Source of the DNA: Coriolopsis trogii
Lineage: Eukaryota; Basidiomycota; Agaricomycetes; Polyporales; Polyporaceae
Direction of reading: 5' to 3'
DNA length: 64,000 nucleotides
Assembly: GCA_020543525.1 (NCBI GenBank)
Contig: JAHYIO010000042.1
Span: forward strand, 124,001-188,000
Shown: in pieces, positions 22,958-34,904 of the stretch
How positions within the stretch are numbered: the first letter of the stretch is position 1
Layout: every line of letters starts with the position of its first letter
Position numbers and translations under genes: made by a program
The notes under the pieces: model-generated
Databases searched by the model: none
Seen by the model: only the letters and a program-made list of their open reading frames with translations
Told to the model about the DNA's origin: nothing

Positions 22958-25900
22958 ATGAGTTCCCAAGCCATCATATCGGAACATGACGCCGAGGTCA
23001 GTGGCGTTCCGTCCAACCTACTTCTTCTTCTGACTCTGAGAGCGTAATAGGGATACTACCAAAAGGCTGCTCATGCAGAGCTTTCGAAGGATTACAATAA
23101 AGCATTCCGGCTCTACATCGATGCTACAGAGGGGTACTTGCTGTTAAGCCGACAAAGTACGAACGATCGATTACGTGCAAACTTCAAAGCACAAGCTGCG
23201 AAGGCCCTCGAGCGGGCGGAGAAGATCAGGGCTGTTAAGCAAGAGATCAAGCCTGCGAATACAGACCAATTCTCTGAAGGTGTGAGAATAGCGCATGTGC
23301 CTCAAAGTGGACTAAACACTCTCTCTATCAGGTCACCAGCTGTATGTTCTACAGAAAGGCTCTCTAGTGAATGGCGGCTTCTATCCTTTGTGGGAGTCGC
23401 CGGAGGCCACAGCTTCATCACAGTGAGTGCAAATCTCATGAAATCCCTTTCAAGGAGCTCATGCTAGTTTGTCAGACAACCTCCGCTGTCTCTCGAGCAG
23501 ATCAAGCATGGAGCGACGTGGCGAACACAAGCGCAACAAAGCTCGCCGCAGGAGCTTGAGCCTGAAGATATTGTACAGCACATTGTCTCCGATTGCTCCG
23601 TCTGCGCATCGATGGTTGTCGCCATCGACCACCGTCGTCGATTTGGCTCCAAGGTCGAGTGCATATTGACACATTGTTTGCGACGCCGTTCTTACATCCG
23701 CTCAGATGGTCTTCTCGTCGTTGTACCCACAAGATCAAGACGGGATGCCAGGACCCTCAGGGACGGGCGAGTATCAGTTCAAGGTGTTCTACAATGGAGC
23801 ATATCGACGTGTGAGTTCTATCACCACTATCCCCTAACCGACACCTTCTGACTCTGTTTCTCTGCTATGCCGTGGCAGATAGGTGAGGGGACAGCTCGTG
23901 TTTTTCCGTGTATACTCACCGTTCTGCCTCGCAAGCCATCGATGAAATGTTACCGGCGTATCCGGATGGAACGCTGATGTGTGTTTCGACCGGAGAGAAG
24001 GGCCAGACATGGCCGTCGCTTGTAGAGAAGGCGGTATGTCTATTCACGTCGTCACATGTAGCATTCACCTCAATTTTCTGCCAAGTACATGACACTGGCG
24101 GGCGGATATGACTTCATTGGCTCGTGAGTAGTGTCGGGCACGGCGTTTTCCCTCCCTGGCTAACCGTTCCGGTAGGGATTCTGGAACAGATCTGCAGTAA
24201 GTTGCGAACTGTTCTCTCCGCATGCCCCAAGGTGCTCATTATGCCAGTGCGCTGGCATGCTGGATACCAGAGACGATTGATCTGAGAGGGTGAGATTTGG
24301 CCAACTGCTGCCGGCTTAACGTCTGACCGTAGGGTTCTAGTCCACATCTTCAACGCGAGAAGACATGGAATCGACTCGCCCATGGTTACACAAGCGGTAT
24401 GCGGTGCTGAATGGGCTCTGAAGTCGCCGACAGTACCGCTGACAATGGTGGACTTTCAGGACAGTGTGTTGCTACTCTAGGGACCGCGGAGCATTTGGAT
24501 GCGACAGATGCTTCGCTTGCCCTCCTTCCAACGCATTGCTATGCTATAATAGGTGCTCCTTGGTTCTGATTTTGCACGTCTCTCGGTCTCGTTAGCTCAA
24601 TGCATTCTGCAGGCGTGCATGATACCGATGAAACCCGCGGCGTTACAATATTCGATCCATGGGTCCAGCCAGCTGAGAGAGACCGCCAAGCAGAAAGTGA
24701 CATGTCTCCGTCGCAGACAAAGCCCAGGCAACGTAAGTTCCAGCCCCCCCCCCCCCCTTTTGCGATCTATCAGGCTCAAGACATACGTATACAGGGGCGA
24801 TACAGCTATCTATGGACACTGTCTTCCAATCATTCAGTGGGATCTACTTCAGCTGGGACCCTGCCATGTTCAAACACAAGATGACATTTCATGGGTCAGC
24901 GTGATTCCGTCTCAGACCTCTCAAATGGTAACACTCATCGACTACGCCGTAGGATGTGGAAACGAGGCGGAAGTGTTGGAAATAGCTGTGAGTGTTGAGT
25001 TGTGCGTGAAATCCCATCCCATCTCACCCTTTACTAGCGACACATCTCCGAGTCGAGGTCAAACTCGACAACGCGTCTGTTCCCCGTCAAGATGACGAGC
25101 TCTGGGTTCTCCTCACCCGCCACGTGCGCAGCCACCGGGCAAAGGACGAGTTCATCGCTCTCACTACGCAGTGTGGGGGTGGATCTGGTGTCGATGTCCT
25201 TTCGACTAAGGTAAGATTACATGGGGCTTGTGTGTGAAGCCCTATCATCCATCAATTGCTCAACAGGGAGAGTACACAAACTCGCCTCATGTTCTGGTAC
25301 GCCATCACTACTACTCACGCTGGCGAGAGTAGCTAGTGACCCCGAGCATTGCGACGATAGGTGAAGACGCCAATAATTCAGACAGAGGACACTGTCTCGA
25401 TCCTAGCGTCGTACGAAGGAGACAGGGCAGATGTCGGTTTCACTTTGACCGTATACTCCAATCACCCGGCCTCTTGGTCGAACTCGTCTCAGAAGTTGCT
25501 CTACATCAAGGACGTACGTGTCTCTTAGCTCGACCCTGATATCGCCACCGTGCTCATGATGACTGCTACTTAGATCGAGGGCGCATTCACGCAGAAGACG
25601 GCGGGTGGAAACCACACCTACCCGACATACTACCTCAATCCTCAATACCACGTCCGCGTCCACCCACGCTCAACTGGTCCATCGGCGAGCGCAAGAGACG
25701 TACGAGACGCAAAAGCCACTGTGTATGTCGCGATCAGCACGGACCGGCACATTCCCGTCCATGGCATGCTCGCGTGGTCGCAAGGCGGCCGCATCAACGA
25801 GTGAGTATGGGGCTGAATCGGGTACCGAGTGACTCTACCGCTGACCACTGCGCGGCAAGGTTGGGCCATAACGACCTTGCGCTGTCTTCTGGGCCGTACA

Positions 25901-26635
25901 GCTACGGCTATGCTCATGCACGCGGACGCGTCCCGCGTACGTCTCTTCAACTCATGCACTGAGAACTAGTCCGCGTATACTGATTAAACTGTCTGAAAAC
26001 ACCTAGCTGGGGATTACACTCTTGTCGTGTCCGCATTCGAGCCGCGTCACCTGGGCAAGTTCGACCTCAGGGTAGAATGTTCCGACCGCGTAGAGGTCAC
26101 CCCCATCATGCAAGAGGGTGCAGGAATGTTCAGCAAGCTCGTGCGCGGAGAATGGTAGGATGCCGCTCAGGTTGTTTCCTGCGCGCATTGCAGAAGGCTA
26201 AGGGATTCATATGGCAGGACACCAGACACGGCAGGAGGCGGACCAAGCTCGGGCAGGTACTCGTCGAATCCAACATACGAGCTCCAGATCCCGTCCGCAT
26301 GCCAGCTCAGGTACGTCTCGGAATACTTCAGATCTGCCGGTATGGACCTGATCAGTGGTCCACGAAGGTTTCGCTTGCAACTATCTGAACCCTCCCCCTC
26401 GGTCGCCCTGAACCTTACGGTCTTTAACACGTCCACTGGCTCGTCGCTCGGACGGCACGTTGCAACGTCCGGCCCATACTCTGACGCGATAGCAGGTGTG
26501 ATCATCGAGAAGCTCATGCTCCAGCCAGGCAAATACCTCGTCGTGCCATCCACGTACAAGCCAGGCGTGTTGGCCGGGTTCCGGTTGATCATGTACACTT
26601 CCATTTCAGGGGTGCAACTCACCCCAAGACGATAG
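22958..26635 (+). CDS. palB: PalB/Rim13-type calpain-like cysteine protease (22 exons)
   Basis: Exons: 22958-22996, 23051-23279, 23332-23422, 23476-23653, 23706-23810, 23879-23882, 23936-24033, 24086-24123, 24176-24196, 24248-24289, 24341-24396, 24460-24552, 24613-24732, 24795-24894, 24953-24987, 25038-25210, 25267-25296, 25361-25513, 25574-25800, 25860-25936, 26007-26154, 26197-26635. All join in phase to 831 residues, close to known PalB length. Domains: N-terminal MIT-like helices (residues 14-90); calpain core with SDCSVCASM (Cys about 160), GGYDFIGSDSGTDLHALACWIPE, THCYAII (His about 326); two C-terminal C2-like domains (ELWVLLTRHV; PGKYLVVPSTYKPG). PalB cleaves the PacC/Rim101 factor in ambient-pH signalling at ESCRT sites. 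The catalytic-Asn position reads IFDPWV, with Asp. A 45-nt stretch (about 26310-26355) could be an optional in-frame intron. Confidence 0.87.
24744..24757. repeat. Poly-C run of 14 in a calpain intron
   Basis: Fourteen C residues sit in the intron 24733-24794 of the calpain gene. Such runs are prone to length change and sequencing error; the reading frame is not affected. Confidence 0.9.
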
Positions 26636-26680
26636 TAAATTATAATATATCATGCGTACGGACACTTTTGACGATGATTC

Positions 26681-28504
26681 CTATCGCCGCCTGAAGGAGG
26701 GGGACGTGAGCAAGAATTCGTTCACCCGCTTGAGGGTAACACGGGACGGATTTGCTGCAGGTCTGCTCGAGATGATCCACTGCAACCGCGTGCGAATGGA
26801 GTCTTTGCTCGCATCCCCTGGAAAGAAAGGTGAGAGTCAGAAATTGCGCCTGTTGACTCGAAAGGTGTACATACCTCGCGCCTTGTCTCCGATTAGCTTG
26901 CCCTCCGCGTCAAAGAAGAGCTGCAATGCGGCCAACGCAATGCCGACGCTTGCGTCTCGTCCTGTGTCGCAGCATACGCACACAAGGTGTCCACGCGCCA
27001 GACGATCCTTGATGTACCGCGTCGCCTCGGGTAGGACGTACTGCAGGAAACGGATCTGGTCCTTCTTTCCCTCGGCCAGGCTCAGATGGTGCACATGCTT
27101 CTCGTTCGAACGTGCTTCAGAGTGGTGATCTTGAGCTGTCTGACGAGGCGTGTCCCCGGGACTTTCGGGAGGCACTGGCACTGGCGGGGTTGCAGAGACA
27201 ACCACAAACGAAACCGGTTCATCTGTGCCAGGGAGGGAAGGAGGTAGTTCGGACGGCATATCGGCCACAGATCCGATGAGGATCCTGCCATTTACAGCTG
27301 AGATCGGAGTAGGGAGCGTCTTCCATGTGTCGCTTTGCGCACGGGCTCTCGACTTCACGAGCAGAGAGGCAACGGTGAAGGGTAGATCGTCTCTGCTTGT
27401 ATTGATGAGTTCGTCTTTGTGCTTCCAGAAGAGGTCCGGGTTTAGGCCCTGTGTAACGGAATGTACGGCTCAGACGACCAGCTGATAAAGGATCCTGCAT
27501 GCACGCACCATGCCCCATAACTCATGGTCGTCTCCTGAACCTTGGACATAGGCGAACCCATGTGATCGGCGCTCCAAGCCTTCGCGCACTTGTTTTGAAG
27601 CAGAGACGCAGACGACAGGGATGTACTTCAGACGGCCTCCAGATGGCAACTTGGGGAAAACAGTCGTCGCAGGGGTGATCCAGATCGGACGGAGGGGCAA
27701 AGGGAGCTCGGGAATCTCATACGACGAGGTCTGTCCCTCTTTGAATGACACGATGGAGAGGTGCGAGGAGGACAGGACGTACCACAAGAGCGTGAGCCCA
27801 TCTATCCAACCGCTCCGCTATCTGACTCCTTTCCTGCTCACTGACCGCTCCCGGTGAGCAGTACAGCTCCATGTCCCATCCCTCCTTGGCTTTCTCCGGG
27901 TGTAGGAGTAGCATGGCTCGGTTGATGACCGCACACCAAATTGGCACCGTTTTGGAGAGCGCATCGGGCAGTCTTTTCCCTGCGCGCGTGGAGTCTACAA
28001 GGACGAGGCTTTGGCATGGCTAAGCATCAGAGAGTAGGCATAACATACGGCCGAACTCACCCGCGGTTGGTTATAATAAGTGGCAGCAGATGGAGATTTG
28101 GCCGTCTAAGGTTAAAGCTCCAGTTTCCGAAGTGACCGTCTGTGGACTTGAAGTACGCAGGCTCATGGGTCGCCTGACACGGGAATCAGTACATAGATCT
28201 CCCTGCAGTGGATTCATTGAAGAAATAGGAATCTAGACGTACGATTTCAGGATCGACATACCACGCGCCGCACCGCAGGTTTGCTTCATACGTACGGCGA
28301 CCAGAAGTTAAAATCCTCACAAGCTGCGCAAATGTGACAGGACATACGCAAGATGGGGAGCGTCCGATATGCTTCATGAACCTTGTTGACAAAGTGCACG
28401 TCTTCCACTATCGAATGGAGACGATTGTGGATGTCCAAGGACTCCTTTCGCAGATGGGCCAGAGCCTCCGCGTTCGCTTGTTTGATGTCAAAGTCGAGCA
28501 ACAT
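26681..28504 (-). CDS. RIT1: Initiator tRNA A64 2'-O-ribosyl phosphate transferase (Rit1)
   Basis: Exons (minus): 28348-28504, 28243-28283, 28061-28173, 27783-28008, 27509-27730, 26875-27448 and 26681-26817, giving 489 residues (yeast Rit1 is similar). Motifs in order: IHNRLHSIVEDVHFV, NLRCGAWYVDPE, YFKSTDGHFGNWSFNLRRPNLH, VDSTRAGKRLPDALSKTVPIWC, GSGDDHELWGMGLNPDLFW, and the C-terminal phosphatase-like CVCCDTGRDASVGIALA, ending NPSRVTLKRVNEFL. Rit1 adds a phosphoribosyl group to initiator tRNA-Met, keeping it out of elongation (family knowledge). The acceptor of exon 5 could be two codons earlier. Its stop is 45 bp from the stop of the convergent calpain gene, so the 3' ends probably overlap. 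Confidence 0.93.
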
Positions 28505-28858
28505 ACTCGTCTAGCTTCACATTCGCATCATCATCATCATCATGATGGTGGATGTTTGTTGCACAGCTAGTCCGGATCCGATATTGGAGGAAATGTAGCA
28601 GTGGACCAGGTATGGGCGAGAAGACAGCAGGAAGACAGACACTCGGGCTCGTGGCAGAAAGTCAATGGTTGAGCGCCTATCTAATCGGTCCACAGTACTT
28701 TAGTGGATCATATGCACGAGTACTTTGGCAAGTCGGCAAGTCTACGGAGTCGTAGCGCACAATGCGTATCATATACTGCAGTACCGTCAAAAGCTCATGG
28801 TGATCCAAATGCCGAGACAATCAAACGAGACAGTATGCTTGTAGTATGGTGAGCCAAC
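28505..28858. other. Spacer between RIT1 and HAUS3-like genes
   Basis: 354 bp holding the probable RIT1 promoter and the 3' region of the HAUS3-like gene. It contains a perfect (CAT)6 microsatellite at 28526-28543, only 22 bp upstream of the RIT1 ATG. Confidence 0.6.
28526..28543. repeat. (CAT)6 microsatellite
   Basis: Six perfect CAT triplets lie directly upstream of the RIT1 start. In this position repeat-number change could affect RIT1 leader length. Confidence 0.9.
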
Positions 28859-31001
28859 TCAACCGCCTGGAACCCATTTCTCTACGAAGGCAGACAGCTT
28901 CCGCTTGTCCCGCGCACTCAGCTCCGCTTCCTGTGTCACGAGATGCACCCATAAAACCTGTTCAATTTTGGTGCCCCATTGATGGAAAGAAGACGCACCT
29001 TCTGTAGCCTCACCGCAGCCTGGCGCAAACTGTCGGCCTTCGTGCGCGTGCTATCCATCAACGCGACCTGCCCAGCATCAGGCGCGAAAGGAGGAGATGT
29101 GTTCACCGGAGAATTAGCGTATGCCGTAGACAGCAGCGGTACTGTACTTGAGGACCTGAAACAGTAATTGATCAAGCCCGTTAATTCTGCTGTCACACGA
29201 CGACGTGCAAGGGAGACTCACAATTGCGAGAGACGGCCGCGTAGCGCGGATGCCCACGCTTCCTCTGCTTCTTGGGATGCTGAGAGACCTTCAGTAAGGG
29301 TTGCAAGTTCGCGCTCAACATCCGTGCGATCGAGCAGTACGACCGGTTTGTCCACGTCACGATGCGAACCTGTGAGAAGGGTTAGCAGTACATTGACGAT
29401 GAATTCAGGTAGCGCAACACACCCAATAGCCCTTTCAGAAGACTGGACATCTCAGCCTCGAGTAAGTGTTCCGCATCTTTCTGCTCTGTTGATGTTGCGA
29501 ATGCCATGGGCTTCCTGGTATTCTCCATCGTATCGTTCACGTCCTCGAGCTCCTCGATGAGCGCACTGACAATCGCCTCAGTCTCCGTAGCGATTTCGCG
29601 TCTCACGTTGAGTACAGCATGAGTCGCCTGAAGCGATGGAATCAGCTCGCCACGCATATAGTCAATGATCTGCAACATCGAGGCCGAGAGGATGAGTGTA
29701 GATACTTGGAGGGAAGCAATAAGCAGAAGCGCACCTCGTCGAGTCCCTTCTCTTGAGCTCTGAGTAAAGTTGTTCTGTCCAACTTGCCCCCCTGTTCGAG
29801 TTCCGCTTTCACGACAACATCTGTGACATGCGCATCAAGCTGTCCTTCTTGACGTGCCGCCTTCAATATTTGCGCAATCTCGTACGCTCCATTTGAGCTG
29901 CCTTCGATCCTCGCTGTCATTCGCTCCAGCTCTTGGACATAGGCAGCCCTCCCAATCCGTTGTAACGTGTCTTTGTCCCTGGCGATCGTCTTGAACCTCT
30001 TGTGAAGGACGTGCGCGTTCTGTTGAAGCTCTGTTGCGTTCGGCAAGGAAGCGTATCCGTCGTCCAAATTCTGATAGAGTCGTTTGGCGGCACCAGCGAC
30101 GGACGATCGTCCCACGCTGAGCTGTGCAATTCGGGTCTTTGTTAGCTCAAGCAGATCCTCGCCATCAGATTCCGCCGGAGACGCGTCCTGAAGAGCGCGG
30201 AGAGCTACAATTGTATGCTGGGCTAACCCACTGTCGGACTGCATGCACTCGATCATAAGTTCTCGTGGTTGATTAGTGTAAGATATTCCTTACCTCGGCG
30301 GAAAGTTCTGCAAGTTGTTGTTGCTGCTCTTGTATTGTCCCATCGATAGCTTGTATCTCTTTACGGAGAGCTTGAAGTGCAAGCTTTAGATCCTTTGCGA
30401 CCGCTCTGCAAAATGGATAACCAGTTGCCGAAGGGTTCCTCCGCGTAAAAGGTCCACATACTTGGAAGTCGTCAAACGATGCTTGAGTCGCGCAGCTTGC
30501 TGCTCGAGCAAGGTCGCTTCGGACTCCAGAGCCTCCGTGCGCACTCTGAGAATTCTGTCAGATCAAACGAGCGATGACTACATTGATCGCATACCGAAGT
30601 TGGAATGGCAGCTCGTAGGTTGCCTGTTCCTGGCGTGTGGACTCAGTGGGCTCGCGGAGACGTCCTGCGTCCAGCCTAACCAATGTGGTCAGTGCAGACA
30701 AAATGGTTACACGGATTGCCACTCACAAATCGAGTTCCTCTTGGTAGAGTGCGATGGGAGTCAATCTGGTCTGGAGAACTCGCGCGTCTCGACCCTGGTT
30801 GGGACTCAGTGCATCTTCAGCATACGGCATGTCGGCAACCTGACTGGCAAGCCATTTCAGCAGCGCCCTTCCGGCGGGGATGTCGGAGGCCCATTGTAAG
30901 TCTTCCACCGCACAGTCTGGTCCACCAAGATGAGAAGCTAGCTCCAAAACGCGTGCAATGTCATCTCGAAATGCAAGTTGATCTGAACTATTTGTCGCCA
31001 T
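28859..31001 (-). CDS. HAUS3-like augmin complex subunit (coiled-coil protein)
   Basis: Exons (minus): 30727-31001, 30595-30675, 30462-30554, 30294-30405, 29735-30238, 29423-29669, 29222-29369, 28999-29155 and 28859-28957, giving 571 residues, near HAUS3 length. The N-terminus has VEDLQWASDIPAGRALLKWLASQV, resembling the HAUS3 block where a short helix leads to a fixed W and FLxWL. The rest is long heptad-like helices (for example ESEATLLEQQAARLKHRL, IQEQQQQLAELSAE). Augmin recruits gamma-tubulin to spindle microtubules for branching nucleation. The assignment rests on the N-terminal pattern, length and coiled-coil layout, so it is a good guess rather than certain. The 41-nt intron before the last exon is the shortest in this gene except for the 39-nt intron at 30556-30594 region. 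Confidence 0.65.
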
Positions 31002-32104
31002 CTGCCGTAGGGCAACCAACCGTGCCAGGATCTGAGTCGTTCGAAACTTTCCCTGGAACGCACATGCGCCGTCAGTCTACGTGCCCTCTGGCTGATTTGG
31101 GCCGCGTGCAGAAAGATAACAGCATCCAAGCACGTCACTTACGGTACCTGTTGATTCTTCCCAGACCCGGCGTGGCGCGGGTTATGTTTGTCGCGCTATG
31201 TCGAGTGGTAGGAACAGTTGACAGTTGTTCCGACCGCCACGGGATCCCATTCTGCTGACTAATTGTCCAAATGAGGCGTGCAGCGTTCATGAACAAGCGC
31301 TTACACAACGCAACCTCAGACCGTGACACCCACAATGCACATACGACACCTGTACCTCCACACAGCCTCGTTCCGGTTGGAGGCACACTCCATCATACCC
31401 ACGTATTAGATGGGTTGTATGACCTATCAACGCTTTCTAGAGGTGAGAATCGAAAAATATGAGACGCAGTGTCTTTTGAGCCCGGGTCAGGATCGTTACC
31501 ACCACAAGCAGTGAGTGAACAGGTGCGCTGCAAAATGAGGCATGCTAACACGAACGGTGCAGTCAGGTATCGAGTTATATACATGTTTGTTTGCGTTGTT
31601 CACACAGGCGATAGAAACCGCCGGCCCCTCCGATGCACTAAGTAGGCCGCCCATCGACTCGACTTGAGCGTATGACTATGGAATTGCATATCGATGATCA
31701 TCGGTCTAGCTTCTTGATCCCAAACTCAGGCCTCCGGGACGCGCAAAGACGATGTCCGATGCGGTGCATCAGGCCGAGCCTGATATGCTCTCCACACCGC
31801 TAGGTCACCGCTGCATTTTTTCGTCCGAGGCTCCGCGTCTCTTTGCGTTTGCGCCCGCGATAATCACACACGATATGATATGTGGAAGAGCCTAGTCTGG
31901 CGCTCCGTGACAATTTGGACCAAAGGTACCTCACGGTTCTCACCCCTGGACCCGCTGGCCAAATCCCCCTGGGGTTCTATATGACGACCAAGCACTCACC
32001 CAGGACTCGTTAGACCTATCTCCCCATTTCCAGGTTATTCAGTCACCTCCTGAACCTCCGAGGCCCTTCTCAAACGGACAGTCGACTACTGTAGGCATTC
32101 CACG
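31002..32104. other. Divergent intergenic region
   Basis: 1.1 kb between the starts of the HAUS3-like gene (leftward) and the DUF6533 gene (rightward), presumably holding both promoters. No motif-bearing frame was found. Confidence 0.45.
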
Positions 32105-34043
32105 ATGTCCTCTGATGCAGCTGTGTACGTCAGTCAAGTTGCGACCATGTGAGTGATACCGACGTTTAGTACTCCCCCAGACAATGAGCTGATCGCATAT
32201 CTTTCAGCATACAAGAGTCATACTGCACTTTTTCAGCCTTCGGCAGGTTCACCTCCTCATACAGTGCTGTGAGGTTAGACTCAATAAGCAACTCATGGCA
32301 CAGCCCTGCTCGCGTTCGAATGGGTGATCACCTTCGATCGTGAAGTCCACCTCGTATGGGGACGCAAAGTCACTGGTGCAACGGTACTATTCGTCATGAA
32401 CAGATACTGGTTGTTCTTCCAATACATCTCGCAAGTGATTACGGCATTTCCCATGTCGCAGCTTGTACGTCCTCCTCGTGGCTTCGATACTCGCTCGTAC
32501 TGATCAAGAGTTCCAGGGGTACGAGAGGCACTTCGAGTCTGCCTGGAAGCTTATGTTCACTGGCGTGCTTACTATAGATGCGATGTCTTTGGGTACATGG
32601 TGCTTGTGGGGAACGGTGGCCCTCCACTCATCTGGGCCAGTGAGTGCCATCTCTCATAAGATGACTCTGGTCGCTGAATGCCTTTCGGCCAACCAGCATT
32701 CTCCGTCTTACGAGCCTACGCCCTGACAAACCGCAAGTGGTGGATTATTCCGCTGGTCGCCGCATTCTTCGTCCCCGATGTTGTTCTGACAGCGGTAGGT
32801 CTCAACGCTACCCTATACCGTGGAGTAAGCGTCGAAGCAAACATCATAACTTATCTCGCAGATTTACTTCCGGCATTTGAAACCTCTCCAGCTTCCGCAA
32901 CCGTTCAATTGCGTCCTTGCGTCCTCGTTACCGCAGGAGGAATGGATACAGTACGTCTTCGTTTCTCTTGCCGCCTCTACAGCACGCTTATGAGTGTGTT
33001 GTCGGCAGCTGTAAGCCTTCAACGTTCACAAGAGGCAGGTGCACAAACTCACTGGATTTGCCTCACGCAGTCACTATCGCAAGTAGGGTCTGCCTAATTG
33101 CAGGCGATCTGGTTGTTCTGGCCATCACTTGGTATAGCACGTTTGGTATCAAGAGGGCGGCCGCGGGCGTGAAGATGCGTACATCATTGACAGACTCTCT
33201 ACTCACGAATGGTACTTCTGTCTTTCCCGATACAATCATCCACCCCAGAGCTGACTATGAGTCCCAGGCACGATCTACTTCGTGTAGGTACCTCTCCACG
33301 ACCTACCGAGGTCGTCTGCCAGAATGCTGAGCCGTAACAGATGCTTACTCATCCTTAATATGGTGAACATATTCGTGAATGCATTCCCGGTGCGTCTGCC
33401 ATGACGGGTGTCTCGGTTCGACATGCGAGCATTGCTGACTAGCAATGCGATAGCAAACCAGCGAGGTGTCAGCCTTTCAGGACCCGTACGCCCCTCCATT
33501 ACTCCAGGTCTTTGACGCCACTAACGGCCTTCAGCCAGAATCACCAGTATACTCGTATCGCGTTTCCTCTTGAACCTCCGCGATACCTCGACGGGCCGCA
33601 TGGGGATCGAGAGTTCGTCCGCCACCTCTGCAGAACCTTCCTTCATCGCCCGTCCTGGGCGCGAAAGCCGTACAACCACGACGCTGCAATTCTCTCGTTT
33701 TGTGGACCCAATGGGTGCAGATCTCGACCACGGATTGTCGTCATCCACGGCCAGATCAGATTCGGGAGCGACCTCAGAAGGGGCGTATACGAGAGACGAT
33801 TTCGATCAGCTGGGGCACCAAGAGGGATTCTTGTTGGAGGAGGTGATCTCTTCCTCGACCGCGCCTTACGATGCTGTATCGATAGACGCGAAGTTGATGA
33901 ACAGCCCGGTATCGTTAGGGAACCGGATGCCAGGACTTGGAAGTGAAACTGCGTATGTGTTCGACCGCTTCTCCTGTGCGAGCAATCACGCTCACCATTT
34001 TGTTCCTCTATGCAGCATGACTCGTACCTGTAACGATGTTTGA
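32105..34043 (+). CDS. DUF6533-type multi-spanning membrane protein
   Basis: A many-exon gene of an Agaricomycete membrane family. Visible in order: start MSSDAAVYVSQVAT (32105-32148); DUF6533 core LLAFEWVITFDREVHLVWGRK and TVLFVMNRYWLFFQ (about 32319-32440); WATFSVLRAYALTNRKWW (about 32640-32745); TIASRVCLIAGDLVVLAITW (exon 33071-33211); a 16-nt exon 33268-33283; exon 33323-33389; and the family's C-terminal anchor ITSILVSRFLLNLRD followed by a long Ser-rich tail to the stop at 34041-34043. Several middle junctions (32240-32690, 32800-33070 and 33462-33534) could not be fixed; one reading needs a 27-nt intron, so an error or frameshift is possible. Function is unknown; about seven helices in the plasma membrane are predicted. 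Confidence 0.7.
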
Positions 34044-34904
34044 CTTGAAGCTGTAAATACCCGACTTGATACCCGACTTGCTGCCGTCGTACCTGGCGCA
34101 GCTGGCCGATGATGCCAGCGGTAATTGCGTCGACATGACCACTTACAGCCATATTTCTAACTGCAATGTCTGAGCGGTCAGACAAGGCAGCGCCCCCGTG
34201 ATCACTGCCTCGTACAGCCCGCATTTCTGTGTCTCAGAGACTCGTGTGAGTACTGCCGTATTTGGCGTGAAGAGAGTAGACGTTGTGCGCGCTTGATGCG
34301 ACACGTGGAAACGATAAGGTGTGGACCTCTCTGGTAGCGCACTTACTGCAGTCATTAATCATTCCTCCCTGGGTTTTCTTTCGACCATATCGTTTTCGCT
34401 GCCTCCCTTGCCCTGATGAGTTGAAGCACCGCAACTGCTGAGCATCGAGTATTCGACAGTTTTGGAGAGGATAAGGAGGGGACATCCTATCTGGGGATAT
34501 TCTTGGGTGCATCTGGAGATCAGGTCGCGTTGCTAACCGACCGGCGGCGGCAATCCCGTCCATCGCCCATTTGCTGCGGCTAAGTATCCCGCTCTGCGGG
34601 CTCTCGTTCGCAATCCGTACCTCGGTCTGGCCATCGTGTGCGTTACGAACTCTTCCCTACCCGGCCTGGGCCAGCGCTGCTCATCTTTGCATCCCTCCAC
34701 AACTCTACTCACTGCCTCGGAGCAGCCTCATATCCCTCACGTTCGTTGTCCCACTCTCGTCGGTCTTTACCCAACGTCTCATACACAAATTCCCCGCGCA
34801 CCATAGCGCGACGTCGTCTCCGAGCAGCAGATTCTAGTCGCTGCTGAGGAGTACGCATCCCTCCACCGTCTGGCTTTCCAAGTCGAATTGACCGCCGAAC
34901 GCAC
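34044..34904. other. Intergenic, no supported gene
   Basis: 860 bp with only motif-free frames. The last 250 bp are pyrimidine-rich and are the likely promoter and leader of the DUF4203 gene. Confidence 0.45.

Noticed and set aside
26167..26622. 151-codon minus-strand frame
   Set aside because: It is antisense to the last calpain exon, whose sense strand matches the PalB C-terminal domain.
28526..28543. Short repeat array considered as a CRISPR-like feature
   Set aside because: It is a plain trinucleotide microsatellite with no spacers, in a eukaryotic genome.
33643..34224. 193-codon minus-strand frame
   Set aside because: It is antisense to the Ser-rich tail of the DUF6533 gene, which is in frame with the family anchor motif.
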